Shown here piece by piece: positions 22,441 through 33,940 of a stretch of DNA of 64,000 nucleotides (position 1 is the stretch's first letter; every line of letters begins with the position of its first letter). The stretch comes from Hysterangium stoloniferum (Eukaryota; Basidiomycota; Agaricomycetes; Hysterangiales; Hysterangiaceae). The stretch lies in contig WHVD01000011.1 in the NCBI GenBank assembly GCA_015178975.1, positions 868,001 to 932,000 of the forward strand, read 5' to 3'. Made by a program: the position numbers and the translations under genes. The notes beneath the pieces were generated by a model that did not search any database, was not told the origin of the DNA, and saw nothing but the letters and a program-made list of their open reading frames with translations.

Positions 22441-23131
22441 ATGTGTTGAATTTTTTGAACATGTCACATGATTACACAATCAAATACAACCTAACAATGG
22501 ATCAGAAAAACCAGTACAACCTGCCCTTTCATCTACAGAATGAAAGCAAAAAAAGGGTTGCAATGATACTCCTGTACAAAATATTTAATCTCTCAACAAT
22601 GAGTGAATATTTTTGAACAAACTTGGTTATCATGTTAAAGTTCAGAAACAGGGCTTTCTAACTTATATTTTTCCCTAATTTTAGCTAATTTATTTCTAGA
22701 GTTATAAGCATTCAAGTTGAAATTTACTGAACATTGCAACCCTTTTTTTGCTTACTGTATGTCTTATTGTATTTCCGTTTTAAGAACATTTCCATTTCCA
22801 TCTTATTATGGTCTTAGTTTGTAATACAATAATGAGTAGACTTATATTAGTTTCCGCAAATTTGTACTTTACCTTAGATCTGAAATCGACTTAGTTTCTT
22901 ATTCCTTCTCCCATCTTTCTGTACGCTCGATATTCAGAACTCTTCGGAACTCTGAATATCCGTATCTTCCATTGTAAGTCTCACCTCTGAAATTAAGGAC
23001 TTTGAGCGTTTGCGTAGAGGCGCAGCACATAAGCTGAAGCCAACATCCTGACCCTATCCGATAGTTCCCAACTTCCTGGTGACTTTCCAATAGTTCCGGA
23101 ATAAGTTCCCGACATGGCACTTAACAATTCC

Positions 23132-23353
23132 CAGCCACATCTTTCTTCACCCAAAAAACCCACTTCAACCCAACAATATTTACACCCACAGGCACTTCTA
23201 CCAACTCCCAAGTGCCTGCATCTTTCAACATCTGAAGCTCCTCCTCAATCACCTTCTCCCACAACAGCCAATCCAGATGACACTTCATCTCCTCAAGCAT
23301 TCTCGGCTCAATTGCCTCCACCTCTTGCATCTCTGCAAACATGGCATACTCCA

Positions 23354-23391
<38 letters not shown>

Positions 23392-24384
23392 ATGTGAAGA
23401 CCTTGCTCCCCCTCATTTTGGGGCTTGGGATCTGGCAACTGAACCCCATGGGTAGGTTTCTTATCTGCCACTTTACCAGCAAGAATGTCCTTGATACATT
23501 GTGCAGGTTTACCTACACACTTTGGGCATTCCACAACAGGTTCCAGTGGAGGTTTTCCAGGAGGTGGTGAGTTCTTAGGTTTTTGATTGGGAGTAGATGA
23601 ATTTTCGACAATTGGATTGTCAGCTTGGACCTGGGCTTTGGGTAACTCAATCTGGAAATCATCCTCCCCTTCAAGTGTGTCTGGAGCCCTTGCATTCATC
23701 TCATCGAACCACAGATTCCATTCAACCATTACTGATTTTTTTCTTGGCTAGTAAACCCTTCCTCCCTTGTTCTGATCATCAAAACCAATCCACTGGCCCT
23801 CTTCCACATGTCCACCAAGCTTATTGCCACACCTATACTGGACATCCCCATTCACAAAGCCCATGGAGATTAGGCCACCTGCCAGTTGCCACCTCCCATG
23901 GTGTCAAGTTATCAAGCACTTTCATCAATGTCTGGTTTTTTAGCCAAAAAGCATATCGAGCTGCCTCACCCCATAGGAATTTTGGTAAACCACTGGCATG
24001 TAACATCACCCAAACTTTCTCCACAACCATCCAATTGAGCTGTTCTGCAACTCCATTGTGCTATGGCATATCATGAATGGTAAGCTTCTGCTTCATGCCT
24101 CATCCCTTGAGATAAACTGTGAACTCCTTTCCTAGGTATTCACCACCTCAATCTGAGTGGAGGGTTTTCACCCAGGCACTTTGCTGGGTCTCGCACCATG
24201 TGACAAAGATCTTGTAAGCCTCCAGCACATCACTTTTCTTCTTTTGAAGATAAATGTGAGTGAGCTGGGTCTTGTCATCTGTGAACATAATATAGTAATG
24301 TCATCCACCTAGGGTTGCGACGTGATAGTCCCCAGAGGTCTGTATGGACTTCCTTCACAAATTCCTTTGCCTTCTCCCCCTCAC
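23132..24384 (-). pseudogene. Copia integrase C-terminal part and RT linker
   Basis: Minus strand: VEKVWVMLHASGLPKFLWGE and LTPWEVATGRWPNLHG are the integrase C-terminal region; then a linker with a poly-Asp run, and TWELVEVPVGVNIVGLKWVF starts the reverse transcriptase. Many residues are intact, but frames shift around 23730-24080. A (TCA)n microsatellite (23353-23390) encodes the Asp run. It is cut at 24384 by LTR D2. Confidence 0.8.
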
Positions 24385-25014
24385 TGTGAGAGGTATGGCG
24401 AAATACACTCAGGAAATATAGTCGGATGAGCTCTTACTATATTTCCTTTATTATTTCTGTTTTCTCTCTTTTATTATATCTATAATTAGTTCGACGACCT
24501 ATGTATGTGGTACATCGACTCTTGTGGGTGCACACATGCCAGACTTATGTATTTTAGCGCCCGTAATTTAGAACTCAGACACTTTTTACACCGCAACCAC
24601 AACTTACCCAGACACCTGTTAGTGTCCTGTAAGTTGTGATTGGTGTATCGTCTCGACTGTCACAGACGGGCTTTAGCTACTCACTCAATCTGAGTTTCGA
24701 ACTGTACCAGTCGAAACTCAATCCTTATCTCAACCCGCATGGACTACATCCACGCTACTCTATTATTTGACTCTCTAACTACTCTACTTGCACTCGAGCA
24801 GTCATCCAGAATCGCACTTAACAGTCGATTCTACTTATTCGTTCTAGCTATCTACCTTACTTTAGATAGCTATTTCTCTCTACCGTATTGAACTAAGTAG
24901 TCAATACACGTTCAGTCTGTATTAGACTTAGACAGTCAATACATCGTGGTATCGTACCTAAATGGTCGATATTCTTTGTATATAGAACAGTTAGAACTTC
25001 TACCACTCTTCACA
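24385..25014 (+). repeat. Solo LTR D2, 630 bp, TSD CTCAC
   Basis: Starts TGTGAGAGGTATGG and ends CCACTCTTCACA; CTCAC at 24380-24384 and 25015-25019. Same family as D1 in the opposite orientation, with moderate divergence. Confidence 0.86.
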
Positions 25015-25019
25015 CTCAC

Positions 25020-25120
25020 ACTCTTTTGCAACAGGTTTCCATGTCACTTTGGTGTAGGTACAAGCCTCACAAAAGGTAGGCTTGTCTGATGAAGTATGGA
25101 GCTTCACCCCAGTGAGTAAC
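25020..25120 (-). pseudogene. Copia pre-integrase zinc-finger fragment
   Basis: Minus strand reads TGVKLHTSSDKPTFCEACTY then TKVTWKPVA, resembling the GAG-pre-integrase CxxC segment of copia polyproteins. Confidence 0.65.
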
Positions 25121-25279
25121 TGTCACGAATGTACAAACTCAAATTTCGATAATATTCAATTTAATATTTCTTCGACATTTCTTCGACAATATCGAATATC
25201 TTCGACTTGTCTCAGTTTGATGTCATTGATGATTTCATTTTGATATCATATTATCATCATAGGTAGATGATATATATAG
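25121..25279 (+). repeat. Truncated LTR A5 (5' third only)
   Basis: TGTCACGAATGTACAAACTC to GATGATATATATAG matches the first 160 bases of family A, then returns abruptly to copia sequence. A deletion has removed the rest. Confidence 0.75.
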
Positions 25280-25319
25280 TTTTCCTTGGCTTTCCCATCT
25301 TTCTTCTGATCCTTGCCCT

Positions 25320-25814
25320 TGTCACGAACATACAAGCTCAAATTCCAATAATATTCAATTTAATTTTCTTTGACACTCCTTTGACATTCCTTCAACTTTC
25401 CAACTCAATTTCCAACTCGACTTCTGACTCGACTTCCAACTCAACTATTCTTCAACAATCTTGAATATCTTTGGCTTGTCTCAGTTTGACATCATTGATG
25501 ATTTCACTTTGATATCATACATATTATCATCATAGGTAAATGATATATAGTATATAAGGGCAATGATAGGAATGAAGGAAGTCAGTCAGAAAACCTGTAT
25601 CATAATTATATTATTACTGTATTATATAATCGTCAAACTTTTTCTGAGCCTTTCTTCAACTTAATTATTTGTGAGCCTCTGTGTCCTATCTTTGCCTTAT
25701 GCTTTATCAACAGGATGAATTAATACTTCATCAAATGAGGCATCTGTATTTGATATTGTTGAATATTCTTCAATTGTTTATTTGACTTTATTGAGTAAAA
25801 TTTGATTTGTGACA
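25320..25814 (+). repeat. Solo LTR A4, 495 bp, TSD GCCCT
   Basis: Starts TGTCACGAACATACAAGC and ends TTTGATTTGTGACA, flanked by GCCCT (25315-25319 and 25815-25819), inside the copia gag region. Confidence 0.87.
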
Positions 25815-25819
25815 GCCCT

Positions 25820-26377
25820 TCCTAGAGTTGTCAGACTCCTTTTTCTTGCTTGGGCACTTTTTCTTGATGTGCCCTTCACCCCTGCACTTCCAACATACTA
25901 ACTTCTTCTTCTTTCCCTTATCCTTGTCATCACTCTCACCACCTTTTTCAGCTGTAGTTGCCAAGGTCTCATCGTCCTTGGAAGTCTTCGAACTACCTTC
26001 CCCATTGCTGAGTCCAAGCTGCTTAATGCCCATCCATTCCAATTCCTCAACAAGACCCAAAATCAACACATTAGGCTCAATGGTTTTCTTGGGGCTCCAA
26101 AGCCTTGCAGCAGTTAACTGGGATGATATGAAGTTGGCAAGATTTTTGGAAAGAGACAATATGATAGTCATGCAGTAATCCTTTTCATTGATCTTGTTAG
26201 GATAACCATAGGCTTGACATTACTGCTGTTGAACTGCTTCTAGAGCCCCTTCACCTCAACAGCCACCTGAAAATGGAGCTGGAAAATTGCCCAGTTCATC
26301 CCATTCATGTCAAGCTTCAGCACGGTCAAAGGAAGATTGTCCATCATCACTGGAACAGTAACAGTATCCGTCATCAT
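25820..26377 (-). pseudogene. Copia gag remnant with zinc knuckle
   Basis: Start region MTDTVTVPVMMDNLPLTVLK then MNGMNWAIFQLHFQVAVEVK is a copia gag N-terminus; LVCWKCRGEGHIKKKCPS is the CCHC knuckle. Stops lie between the two parts. Confidence 0.8.
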
Positions 26378-26440
26378 TGAGTTGTCATACAAAAATATGT
26401 ATTGATTAATTCAATAGGTAGGATGGGGCCCATAACCTTT

Positions 26441-27003
26441 TAGTTTATATACAAAGAGTGCATGCAAAGTTTAAGTAGACAAAGTAATGCTTTGGGTTTA
26501 TTAGTTATTGTGAGATACAACAACTGAGGTATATATATATATACAATACAGCTCCAAGATATATGTCATGCTATGTATATGAGATAATTAGAGCAAATGA
26601 TGAAATGAGCATAAATGGTAATACATGTTTATACAACCTGTTTTGGTAATCAATTGACGGAATACGCGCAGGCTTGCAATTCCAACAGAAAGGACAATAT
26701 CTGACATTCCCTAATGCAATGGCAATAAGGTATGACGGAATAGGAATCGGCTGGGCAAAATATCAAGAGCGTGAGAGGCTGGTCGGTAATTAATTATCTG
26801 CTTGGTTGGGCGAATTTCACGCGCGGGAAAAACTTACATAATAGGCCCCAACTTTATGGTCACCGCTAATTTTAGCCAGTTTCGGACATAAGATTCAGGG
26901 TCATATCTCTGCCCCACGTGACAATTATTCCGTCACTACACGCGGGTCGAAAAAGCAAGACACTTGGGTGGATTTTTACCTTATTGATTATCAGTAAAAA
27001 GGC
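26441..27003. other. VTC4 upstream region
   Basis: No gene. AT-rich, possibly remains of the copia 5' LTR on the left (no LTR core recognised). The right part should be the VTC4 promoter. Confidence 0.45.
26915..26920. promoter_or_regulatory. CACGTG E-box upstream of VTC4
   Basis: CCCACGTGAC about 84 bases before the VTC4 start. Pho4-type bHLH factors bind CACGTG and drive VTC genes in yeast; whether the same holds here is inference. Confidence 0.5.
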
Positions 27004-30000
27004 ATGAAATTTGGACAAAAAATAACAGTCAGTGGCTTCTTGCAAAAATTTTAGCATCTCTGAACCTCATGCATATAATAGGAGGATATGTACGGGGAGT
27101 GGAAGGAGCAGTACTTGGATTACAACGGCTTGAAGACCGACTTGAAAAAAGGAACTACTCGTCGCTTTTGGAGTGCGCGGGACGAATTTGAATTCACAAA
27201 GAAGCTGGAGCGTGAATTGGAAAAGATCTACAACTTTCAGACTGCCAAGGTGAGACTATATGCTCGTGTATGAGATACGCTCTAGCTAATTATATTCAGG
27301 CCAAAGAACTAGCGCAGCGAATCGAAAACGCAGAGCTGGAAGTTAAAAGATTAGTTGAGAGTTTCGAGCACGACGAGCAAGAGCACGACAATCAGGAGGC
27401 TAATGGTAACGAAATCAGACCTAGTCATTTGGAAGAGGCGAGAGATGAAAATTATGGAGAATACGACCATATGGATGATGAAAGTGATGATGCATTTAGT
27501 TTCGAGGACAGATTCAGGCAGTTGGAGGAGGAAGTGGCTATTTTGGTTGCAGGTGAGTGTGATTAACAATAATCCTTGAAAAGATGACTAAATTCACTCC
27601 GAAAAGATGTGCATGATTTGGCACTTTATACTAAGCTCTGCTTTACCGGGTTTATTAAGTGCGTATTTCTTTGCCAGAGCATTAGATCATGGCAGTCTCA
27701 TAATTCAAGTCTAGAATCGTGAAAAAACATGACAAACAGACTGGTTTGTCCTTACGACCGACCTTCGTTGCAGACTTCTTGGAAAAGCGCCCTTTCTATC
27801 GCTATAACTGGGATTCTTTGATCGTGAAGCTATCTAAATTATACGACCTTGTTCGCACAAGAGGCCATCCTGTCAAAGGAGATCCGAGCGCTGGCGGATC
27901 GCAAAGTGCGTTTGTAAGGCAGACCACAAAATATTGGGCAAGTCCGAAAACCGATGTATTTATTCACTGCTTATATCCACAAAGGTTCATCCCGACAATC
28001 TGGTTGCTCTTAAGTTGGCCATCCTGCGGCACCTGCCTGTTCTCGGTATGTGGTCAGACAGAGTAGCCGCACCTCTTTTTCTGAGCTTTTGTGACAGTCT
28101 TTGATCGAAACAAAGAATTTGAACCGAAAGATGCTGGTAAGCAGACTCTTTTACCTAAAATGTACAACATCAATTCTGACCTTCACAGCCATTACCTCTA
28201 TTTATTTCGATAATGAGGACCTGGAACTCTACCTGGGCAGACTGGAAAAGACAGAAGGCGCGGAAGCTATCCGTCTACGGTGGTATGGTGACATGAATGT
28301 TAAACAAGTAAGCCATACATATGATATTTGGTATTGCCACTTACATTTTCAGATATTTGTGGAGCGCAAAACTCATCGTGAGGACTGGACAGGTGAGAAG
28401 TCCGTTAAAGTAAGTTTAAAAATGGATGGTGAGTGTCGGATTTTCATTTATGACAACTTTTCAGGCCCGGTTCCCTATCAAGGAAGAATACGTCAATTCA
28501 TTCCTTCGTGGTGAATATATCATGGACGAAGAATTCCAATCACTTGTTGCCAGAGGCAAAAAAACTTTCCAAGAGGTAGAGAGTATGATTCAGCTCGCTA
28601 ATGAAGTGCAATATGCGATACTTCAAAGAAAACTACGACCAGGCAAGTAAATTAAGTTCGTAGATTACTTATTATAAACAATCTATACACAGTTGTGAGA
28701 ACATTTTATAACCGTACGGCCTTCCAGCTGCCTGGCGACGCCAGAGTGAGTATGTGCCATGATATTATTTTTCGTGCTAATCATTGTAACAGGTTCGTAT
28801 ATCCCTTGATACCGAGCTTACGATGGTTCGGGAAGATGATTGGGATGGAAAAAGACGCTCCGGAGAGAACTGGCGACGACTGGATGTCGGAATCGACTAT
28901 CCTTTTAATCAACTACCGCAAGAGGATAAAGAGATATTTAAGTAGGTCTATCTGAGTAAGTACTCTGTTAGATTGTCTCTGATACTATTTCAGATACGGC
29001 GTGCTGGAAGTCAAGTTGCAGACTCAATTGGGTCAGGAACCCCCAGCCTGGGTGACGGAATTAGTAAACAGCCATCTTGTCGAGGCGGTGCCAAAATTCA
29101 GGTACATATTTTCAGTTATATTCAATAACCACACTTAGCTGTATACGACTGTAGTAAATTCATCCATGGGTGTGCGACACTTTTGCCACATCGGGTAGAT
29201 CTTATACCGTTTTGGCTTCCACAAAGTAAGCATTATTCATAATCTACAGGTATATCACAGTTGACACATTAGTTCCATAAGTGGATATAGATATCCGGAA
29301 ACCAGACACTGGCGCTGCTCATTTTGAACGTCCCTCGAACACAATATCCACAGCAGCAAGCAATTCGCCTCCTACTCAAGAGGTACAGTACACAGAACCG
29401 CTTAGTGAAGGGGAGGAGGATGAGGATGTGGCACTCGACATAGCGCTAGATGAAGACAAGATAACGGGCTTAGACCCCACGGCCGCAACCGAAGCGAGAT
29501 CCTATCGCGAAAGTTTCCTCCAACAAAGAGCGCAGGAAGATGAGGAGAGAAAGAAGAAAGAAGAGCAGAAAAAGAAAGCGCTGTCGCCGGATAATGATGA
29601 TCTATCTGATGATGACGAAAGGACGCCTTTTTTGCGGAGGCGGAGGAGCAGCGCCGTGCGCAGCGAACGGTCCAAAAGTCTTTCAATCTATCCACTTGCG
29701 CCATCTTCACAGTTCGATCAGAATTTCAAATCTAAGCTATTCAACGGTCGCCCCCCTGAAGATCATGCGAATGACATTGAAGAAGAGGGAGACCAGGATG
29801 AAGACGAGGACCCGGACCTAGATATACAACCAGGACCATCTCGTCAAAATGTAGAATTTCTACGGGAATGGCGAGCACAGGGTGGGAAGAGAATTTCTGT
29901 GCCTGTTCGCATTGAACCAAAGGTTTACTTTGCTGCCGAGCGTACATTCCTGGTGTGTTCCATATCTCCTTCACCTATCTTGTAATCTTACTTTTGAGTC

Positions 30001-30342
30001 ACATAGCGCTGGTTACAATTCAGCGTAATAATCGGTTCGATCTCAACCGTGCTCTTGAATTTTACAAAGCCTGGTGATACCCGCGGTTTAATTAGCGCCA
30101 CCGTGTTTACAATTGCATCCCTCCTTTCTATTGCATATTCTTGTGGAATATTTGTCTATCGTGCTTATAGACTGCGAGCGAGGCATGCTGATGGCCTATA
30201 CTATGGTGAAATGTTTTTGCTTGCTTCGTTCGTTAACCTACAATTCTAAATATTGCCTCTAGATAAATTTGGACCCACCATTCTCGTCGTTATTCTCTTT
30301 GGAGCGCTCGCAACCAACCTAGTACTACGGTGGACTGAATAG
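27004..30342 (+). CDS. VTC4: Vacuolar transporter chaperone 4, polyphosphate polymerase
   Basis: Seventeen exons, 834 residues: join(27004..27027, 27082..27249, 27300..27552, 27607..27658, 27715..27937, 27985..28045, 28098..28136, 28189..28307, 28353..28409, 28465..28642, 28693..28745, 28793..28941, 28994..29101, 29155..29225, 29282..29952, 30007..30205, 30263..30342). The N-terminus MKFGQKI plus [16 protein letters not shown] is an SPX domain (inositol pyrophosphate sensor). The central catalytic tunnel has [60 protein letters not shown] and VPKFSKFIHG, so the basic residues and the metal-binding Glu are present. An acidic, Arg-rich linker precedes a three-helix DUF202 membrane domain. Vtc4 makes polyphosphate from ATP and feeds it into the vacuole. 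Introns at 27938 and 28643 use GC donors. Confidence 0.96.
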
Positions 30343-31538
30343 AATGTATAGAATGGAGAAGGGGGAACTTTATCTTTCTTCCGCAGTGTTTTCGTGCCAT
30401 CATCGGGTGGCTTTTTGATCACGGCAGTAGATGGACAATGTCAGGACGGTACATACACAATTAGTCCACGTAGTGTGTAAATAAACAAACTTGGGATGAC
30501 TAATTTGTGCGTTATAAGCCACGATTAGTAAAGTGAAAAGGTTCTAACTCTGTATTTGTAATAAGGAAGAAACAAATGATCAACCGACAAGCAGTGCTGA
30601 GGGTCTAATTCTTGCTCTCGGAATAGTTTCTAAAATTCACGAAAATTCACGGAAAATATCAAGTTTTTTAATGTTCGAGTTTTTGAAAACTGCGCGGGAA
30701 TTTTTATATATTCTTAAGAATTATTTAATCTCCAGGCACTTCCCGTTTTGAATTATATATAATACTGGAAGCCTGTCGTCAAATGGTCCGGGTCACACGG
30801 TTGATAGGACCACGGTGTATTGCTCGATGAACTAGCGAACAGTCTACATGGCGGGCAGCGTACGGTAAGGAAAGAGATATGCTGTGATCACGTGCCAAGA
30901 GCAAAAGGGACAAAACAATAAGAGTGGAACAAAAAGAGAATGCGTAAGACTGGGGCGCCAGGCTTACAAATACACACACATATATTTGGTAAGTGCCCAG
31001 AAAATCCTTTAAAGTATACAAAGCTTTATATTTTCCATGAATTCCAGAGGACATTCCGAGACTGAGAATTTGAGCCTCAGCGCTGTAAAAATTTGTGAGA
31101 CATACAGCAAACTTGGTTATTCACTGATATGAAGAGTAGAAGTTCGCCAAGCGCCAGGTACCTCAGGTGAGGCACCGCTGCCCCGGATGCCAATCGTCTT
31201 GGAAAAGGATGTAGAGATCCAAATATATGGTATAAAAAGTGAGATACGTTACATTCTGCTGTCGATTTACACAGGGTACACATCAAAGAATGCGTCCGCA
31301 GCAAGATAAATTGTCATTACACATAAATCAAGACGTCATTCAAGAATTTAGTCTCCACAAGTGTAGATGAAGATTCACGAACAGGCTCTCCTAGGTAAGC
31401 GAGTGATGTCCAAAGATGAAAATATTAAGATAGAAAAGTCCAGATTGCTCAGCAGAGCCAATAAGCCATCCAAGTCTTTCAACATTTGGGAATTGTTACG
31501 GCTTTGAGCGTCTTGCTAATTATTTATATCAGAATAGG
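30343..31538. other. 1.2-kb intergenic region (VTC4 and GH17 3' ends)
   Basis: Both flanking genes point into it. Short open stretches exist on both strands, but none has an ATG with recognisable content. A direct repeat AAAATTCACG(G/A)AAAATTCACGG lies near 30632-30655. No RNA gene seen. Confidence 0.5.
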
Positions 31539-33556
31539 TCAGTACGGCACCGATATTTTCAGAAGTGGGGCGACGAACTTCGCATTAAATAGTCCCCAGT
31601 GTCCCTATAGGTTGGTTATGAGAACAGATTTTATCATTTACATAGACGGTACTGACCTCAACACCTCCGAATTGTACGTCCTGGGAACATGAAGCGTTGA
31701 GAAGTCTATTTATTCGCTATATGTTCAGGACCCACCTTCCATTTCTCATCGAAAAACTCGAAATAGAAATAACCTGTCCCGTTTGCGTTTGCTTGACAGA
31801 TGAAGTCATCCAAGAAAGTCTAAAAATTAAAGGACATAAATAAGTAATAGGATAATAATTGCAGAGAAAAAAAATGCAGACTGACTTGCAAGCCAGTGAT
31901 CGACGCAACACCAGGACCGTTGCTGTAAAGAATAGGAATTAGAAATGTGGGAGGGTACCAAATTTTATGTGTCCTTACGTGGAATGCGCAGTATCGTTCG
32001 CGGCCTGCGATTGATGGTTAATTCTACCCGTGGGCATAGGGGTTTTAAGACTCACTGATGGCCAGCCAGTCTCAGCGATGAACATCTGCGGCTTGTTAGA
32101 TAGGGCCTGTGCTTCTGCGATATTCGTGTTTTGGAAGAAATCTGCCACCCAGCCAGAGGCCTGACTTGCATCTACGCTAGCGAACCATGCATGCACATTT
32201 GCCATCTACAACAATCGTGTTAGGCCACAAATATTGTGGAAGATAGGCGAAATTGACTCGCTCCGTAATCTACGGCGCCGAGAACCTTGTTATTGAAATA
32301 ACTACCCGCGTCAGATGTGCCGACAGGTAAAGTTTTAGGAAGGTTCAGCCCTTGGAGCCATGTACGGGTATCCTGAATCATTCCATTCAGTATGCCGGCG
32401 CCTGTGTCGGCAACTGCTCCGTTAATATCCAGAGTCGAGCCCCCATTATCCGTGAGATAATTCAGCATGAACTCATTGCCCACGGTTACGCCTTTGAAAA
32501 GGTGAGTTGTCGGTGGATGCTGTAAGCAAGAGACAATGCTCACCGCTGACATGGTCCACGCCAAAGGCCTTGAAAGCGGCTTCAAGCTCATCACGTTGGC
32601 TCTGGTATGCAGTCGTATTTCCTGGAACAACGTAATTGCCAACATAGACAGTCAAATTGACTTTTGTACGTTGAATGGCATCTAGAACTAGTGATGTTTG
32701 GTTGCAATCAGCACCATACAAGCGAATACGCTGTGGAATATATCCGTAAGTGTGAAGAGGTAGTCTGATATAAAAGGCGTACTGTGGTAAGCTGAGATAT
32801 TAATTGTATGTCTTCTATGACGGCCGCTGCACAAGTAACATGTTAATAACTAAGTGAAATTTTTAAAGAACTCTTGCCTATGTTAGCACCGCAATCGGGG
32901 AGCAGAGCGCCTTCCGGGGTATAAGCCAAGCCATAGAATGACTGGTGTAGATTTGGGTCCTTTTGGAAGTCGCTCGGGTCATCGGGATTGGAACTAACAA
33001 CGCCGCTAGTACCGTTTCCGTTACCGCTCGATGGTGCGGGTGTGCTATCGTTGTTTTTGTTGTTTTTGTTATTCTTCGAGACGGTTATGCCAACGGCAAC
33101 GGCTACAACGATAGCCAGGGCAACGACGACACCACCGATGACCTGGGGTGCATGAAGATGGATCATAAACTGAGATGAACAAGTGACCCACAGTCCACTT
33201 GTAGCGACGATTGCGCCTGGTCTGTCTGTCTAGCCAGTCGCTAGTACCATTGGTCTGGTTGATGTTTGCATAGGAGCTCATTGGATCAGCTCTTGGGAGG
33301 GCGGAGTAAGACAAGGGACGGCTTGGTGGTGTTGAGACGGGTAGATGTTCCGAGGAGTGGCTGACTGAATGAGGGTATGAATTGGACAGCCGTGAGGGCT
33401 TTGGAATGAAGTTATTTGTAAAGAACGTCAGTAAGAAAGCAAGAGACAAACTGGAGGGAGAGGGCCGTCGTCAAAGTAGTCAACCAGGTCCGAATTTGGT
33501 CTGCCGCCTATATTTGTGGGTGCTCCACCAGTAAACCTGTCGTGATCATTGTTCAT
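31539..33556 (-). CDS. GH17 beta-1,3-glucanase, type II membrane protein (btgC-like)
   Basis: Starts [11 protein letters not shown] (33556). A Ser/Pro-rich cytoplasmic N-terminus precedes one membrane anchor, [19 protein letters not shown], and a Ser/Gly linker. The catalytic domain opens [17 protein letters not shown]; the proton donor is in VTVGNEF and the nucleophile in FIAETGWPS. The end reads [16 protein letters not shown]. Fungal GH17 proteins with this layout (Aspergillus btgC) remodel beta-1,3-glucan in the wall. Exons are separated by introns near 33450, 33180, 32850, 32790, 32520, 32240, 31970, 31860, 31710 and 31640; exact joins were not all fixed. Confidence 0.88.
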
Positions 33557-33940
33557 TACGCCTGATGAAAGCTACCTTTCAAAGATGTTGACTCGGGTAT
33601 GTACGAATAAGTCAAATAGAAATATTTTTATACAACGGTATCGACGATACTTGAGGAAATAGCTCTGAGGAAGAGGGGGAAGTAGGTACACCTGTCTGAG
33701 ATCCATCAAAGCCTATACTATATCTATCCGGCAGGAGCACTGCCACATGCCACAGGAGGATGCCTGCCACGGCATTTTGGACAATCGGACACCCTTTTCC
33801 AAGCCCAAAGTCGCAAAAAAAGGAAACCAATAATACTACAATATTTCATTTATATGAAGTCCGTGAAACATTAACCGCTTATCTTAAAACCGCCGAATCA
33901 TAAAAGAGAAACAAAAAGAAAAATAGGTCCATGAGGGATA
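33557..33940. other. Intergenic, GH17 promoter
   Basis: Between two minus-strand genes. Nothing specific seen. Confidence 0.4.

Larger units (their letters stand above)
20853..22752. mobile_element. Tc1-type DNA transposon, 1,900 bp, TA target
   Basis: Inverted repeats of about 208 bp (20853-21060 and 22545-22752) are near-identical and flanked by TA on both sides (ACAG-TA ... TA-CTGT). Each repeat starts with AGCAAAAAAAGGGTTGCAAT and ends with its own reverse complement. Inside lies a degenerate minus-strand transposase. Confidence 0.9.
20670..23126 (-). mobile_element. Copia-type LTR F, split by a Tc1-type transposon
   Basis: Plus-strand ends are TGTTACGACCCATTCC and GGCACTTAACA. Flanks are ATTGC (20665-20669) and ATTCC (23127-23131), a target duplication with one mismatch. 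Removal rejoins the copia RT frame KKDVAGN|AVHYKAW. The reverse strand has the core CTTCAGCTTATGTGCTGCGC. Outside the transposon the LTR is about 550 bp. Confidence 0.78.
12390..26440. mobile_element. Nested transposon island built on a decayed Ty1/copia element
   Basis: About 14 kb without an intact host gene. The backbone is a copia element read on the minus strand: gag near 26.4 kb, integrase at 24 kb, reverse transcriptase at 17.5-23.7 kb, RNase H at 15-17.5 kb and LTR-like sequence below 15.1 kb. It carries stop codons throughout. Its coding sequence is cut by at least nine LTR units and one Tc1-type transposon, and rejoins cleanly when the insertions are removed. Coordinates of the outer edges are approximate. 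The right edge lies just above GGGCCCATAACC (about 26426-26437), a primer-binding-like motif next to the gag start. Confidence 0.85.

Noticed and set aside
23353-23390. Poly-Asp/poly-His tract as a metal-binding protein
   Set aside because: It is a (TCA)n microsatellite in the copia linker region; open in several frames.
30779-31304. Minus-strand open frames after VTC4
   Set aside because: Short, low-complexity, no start context or homology, and located in a tail-to-tail intergenic region.
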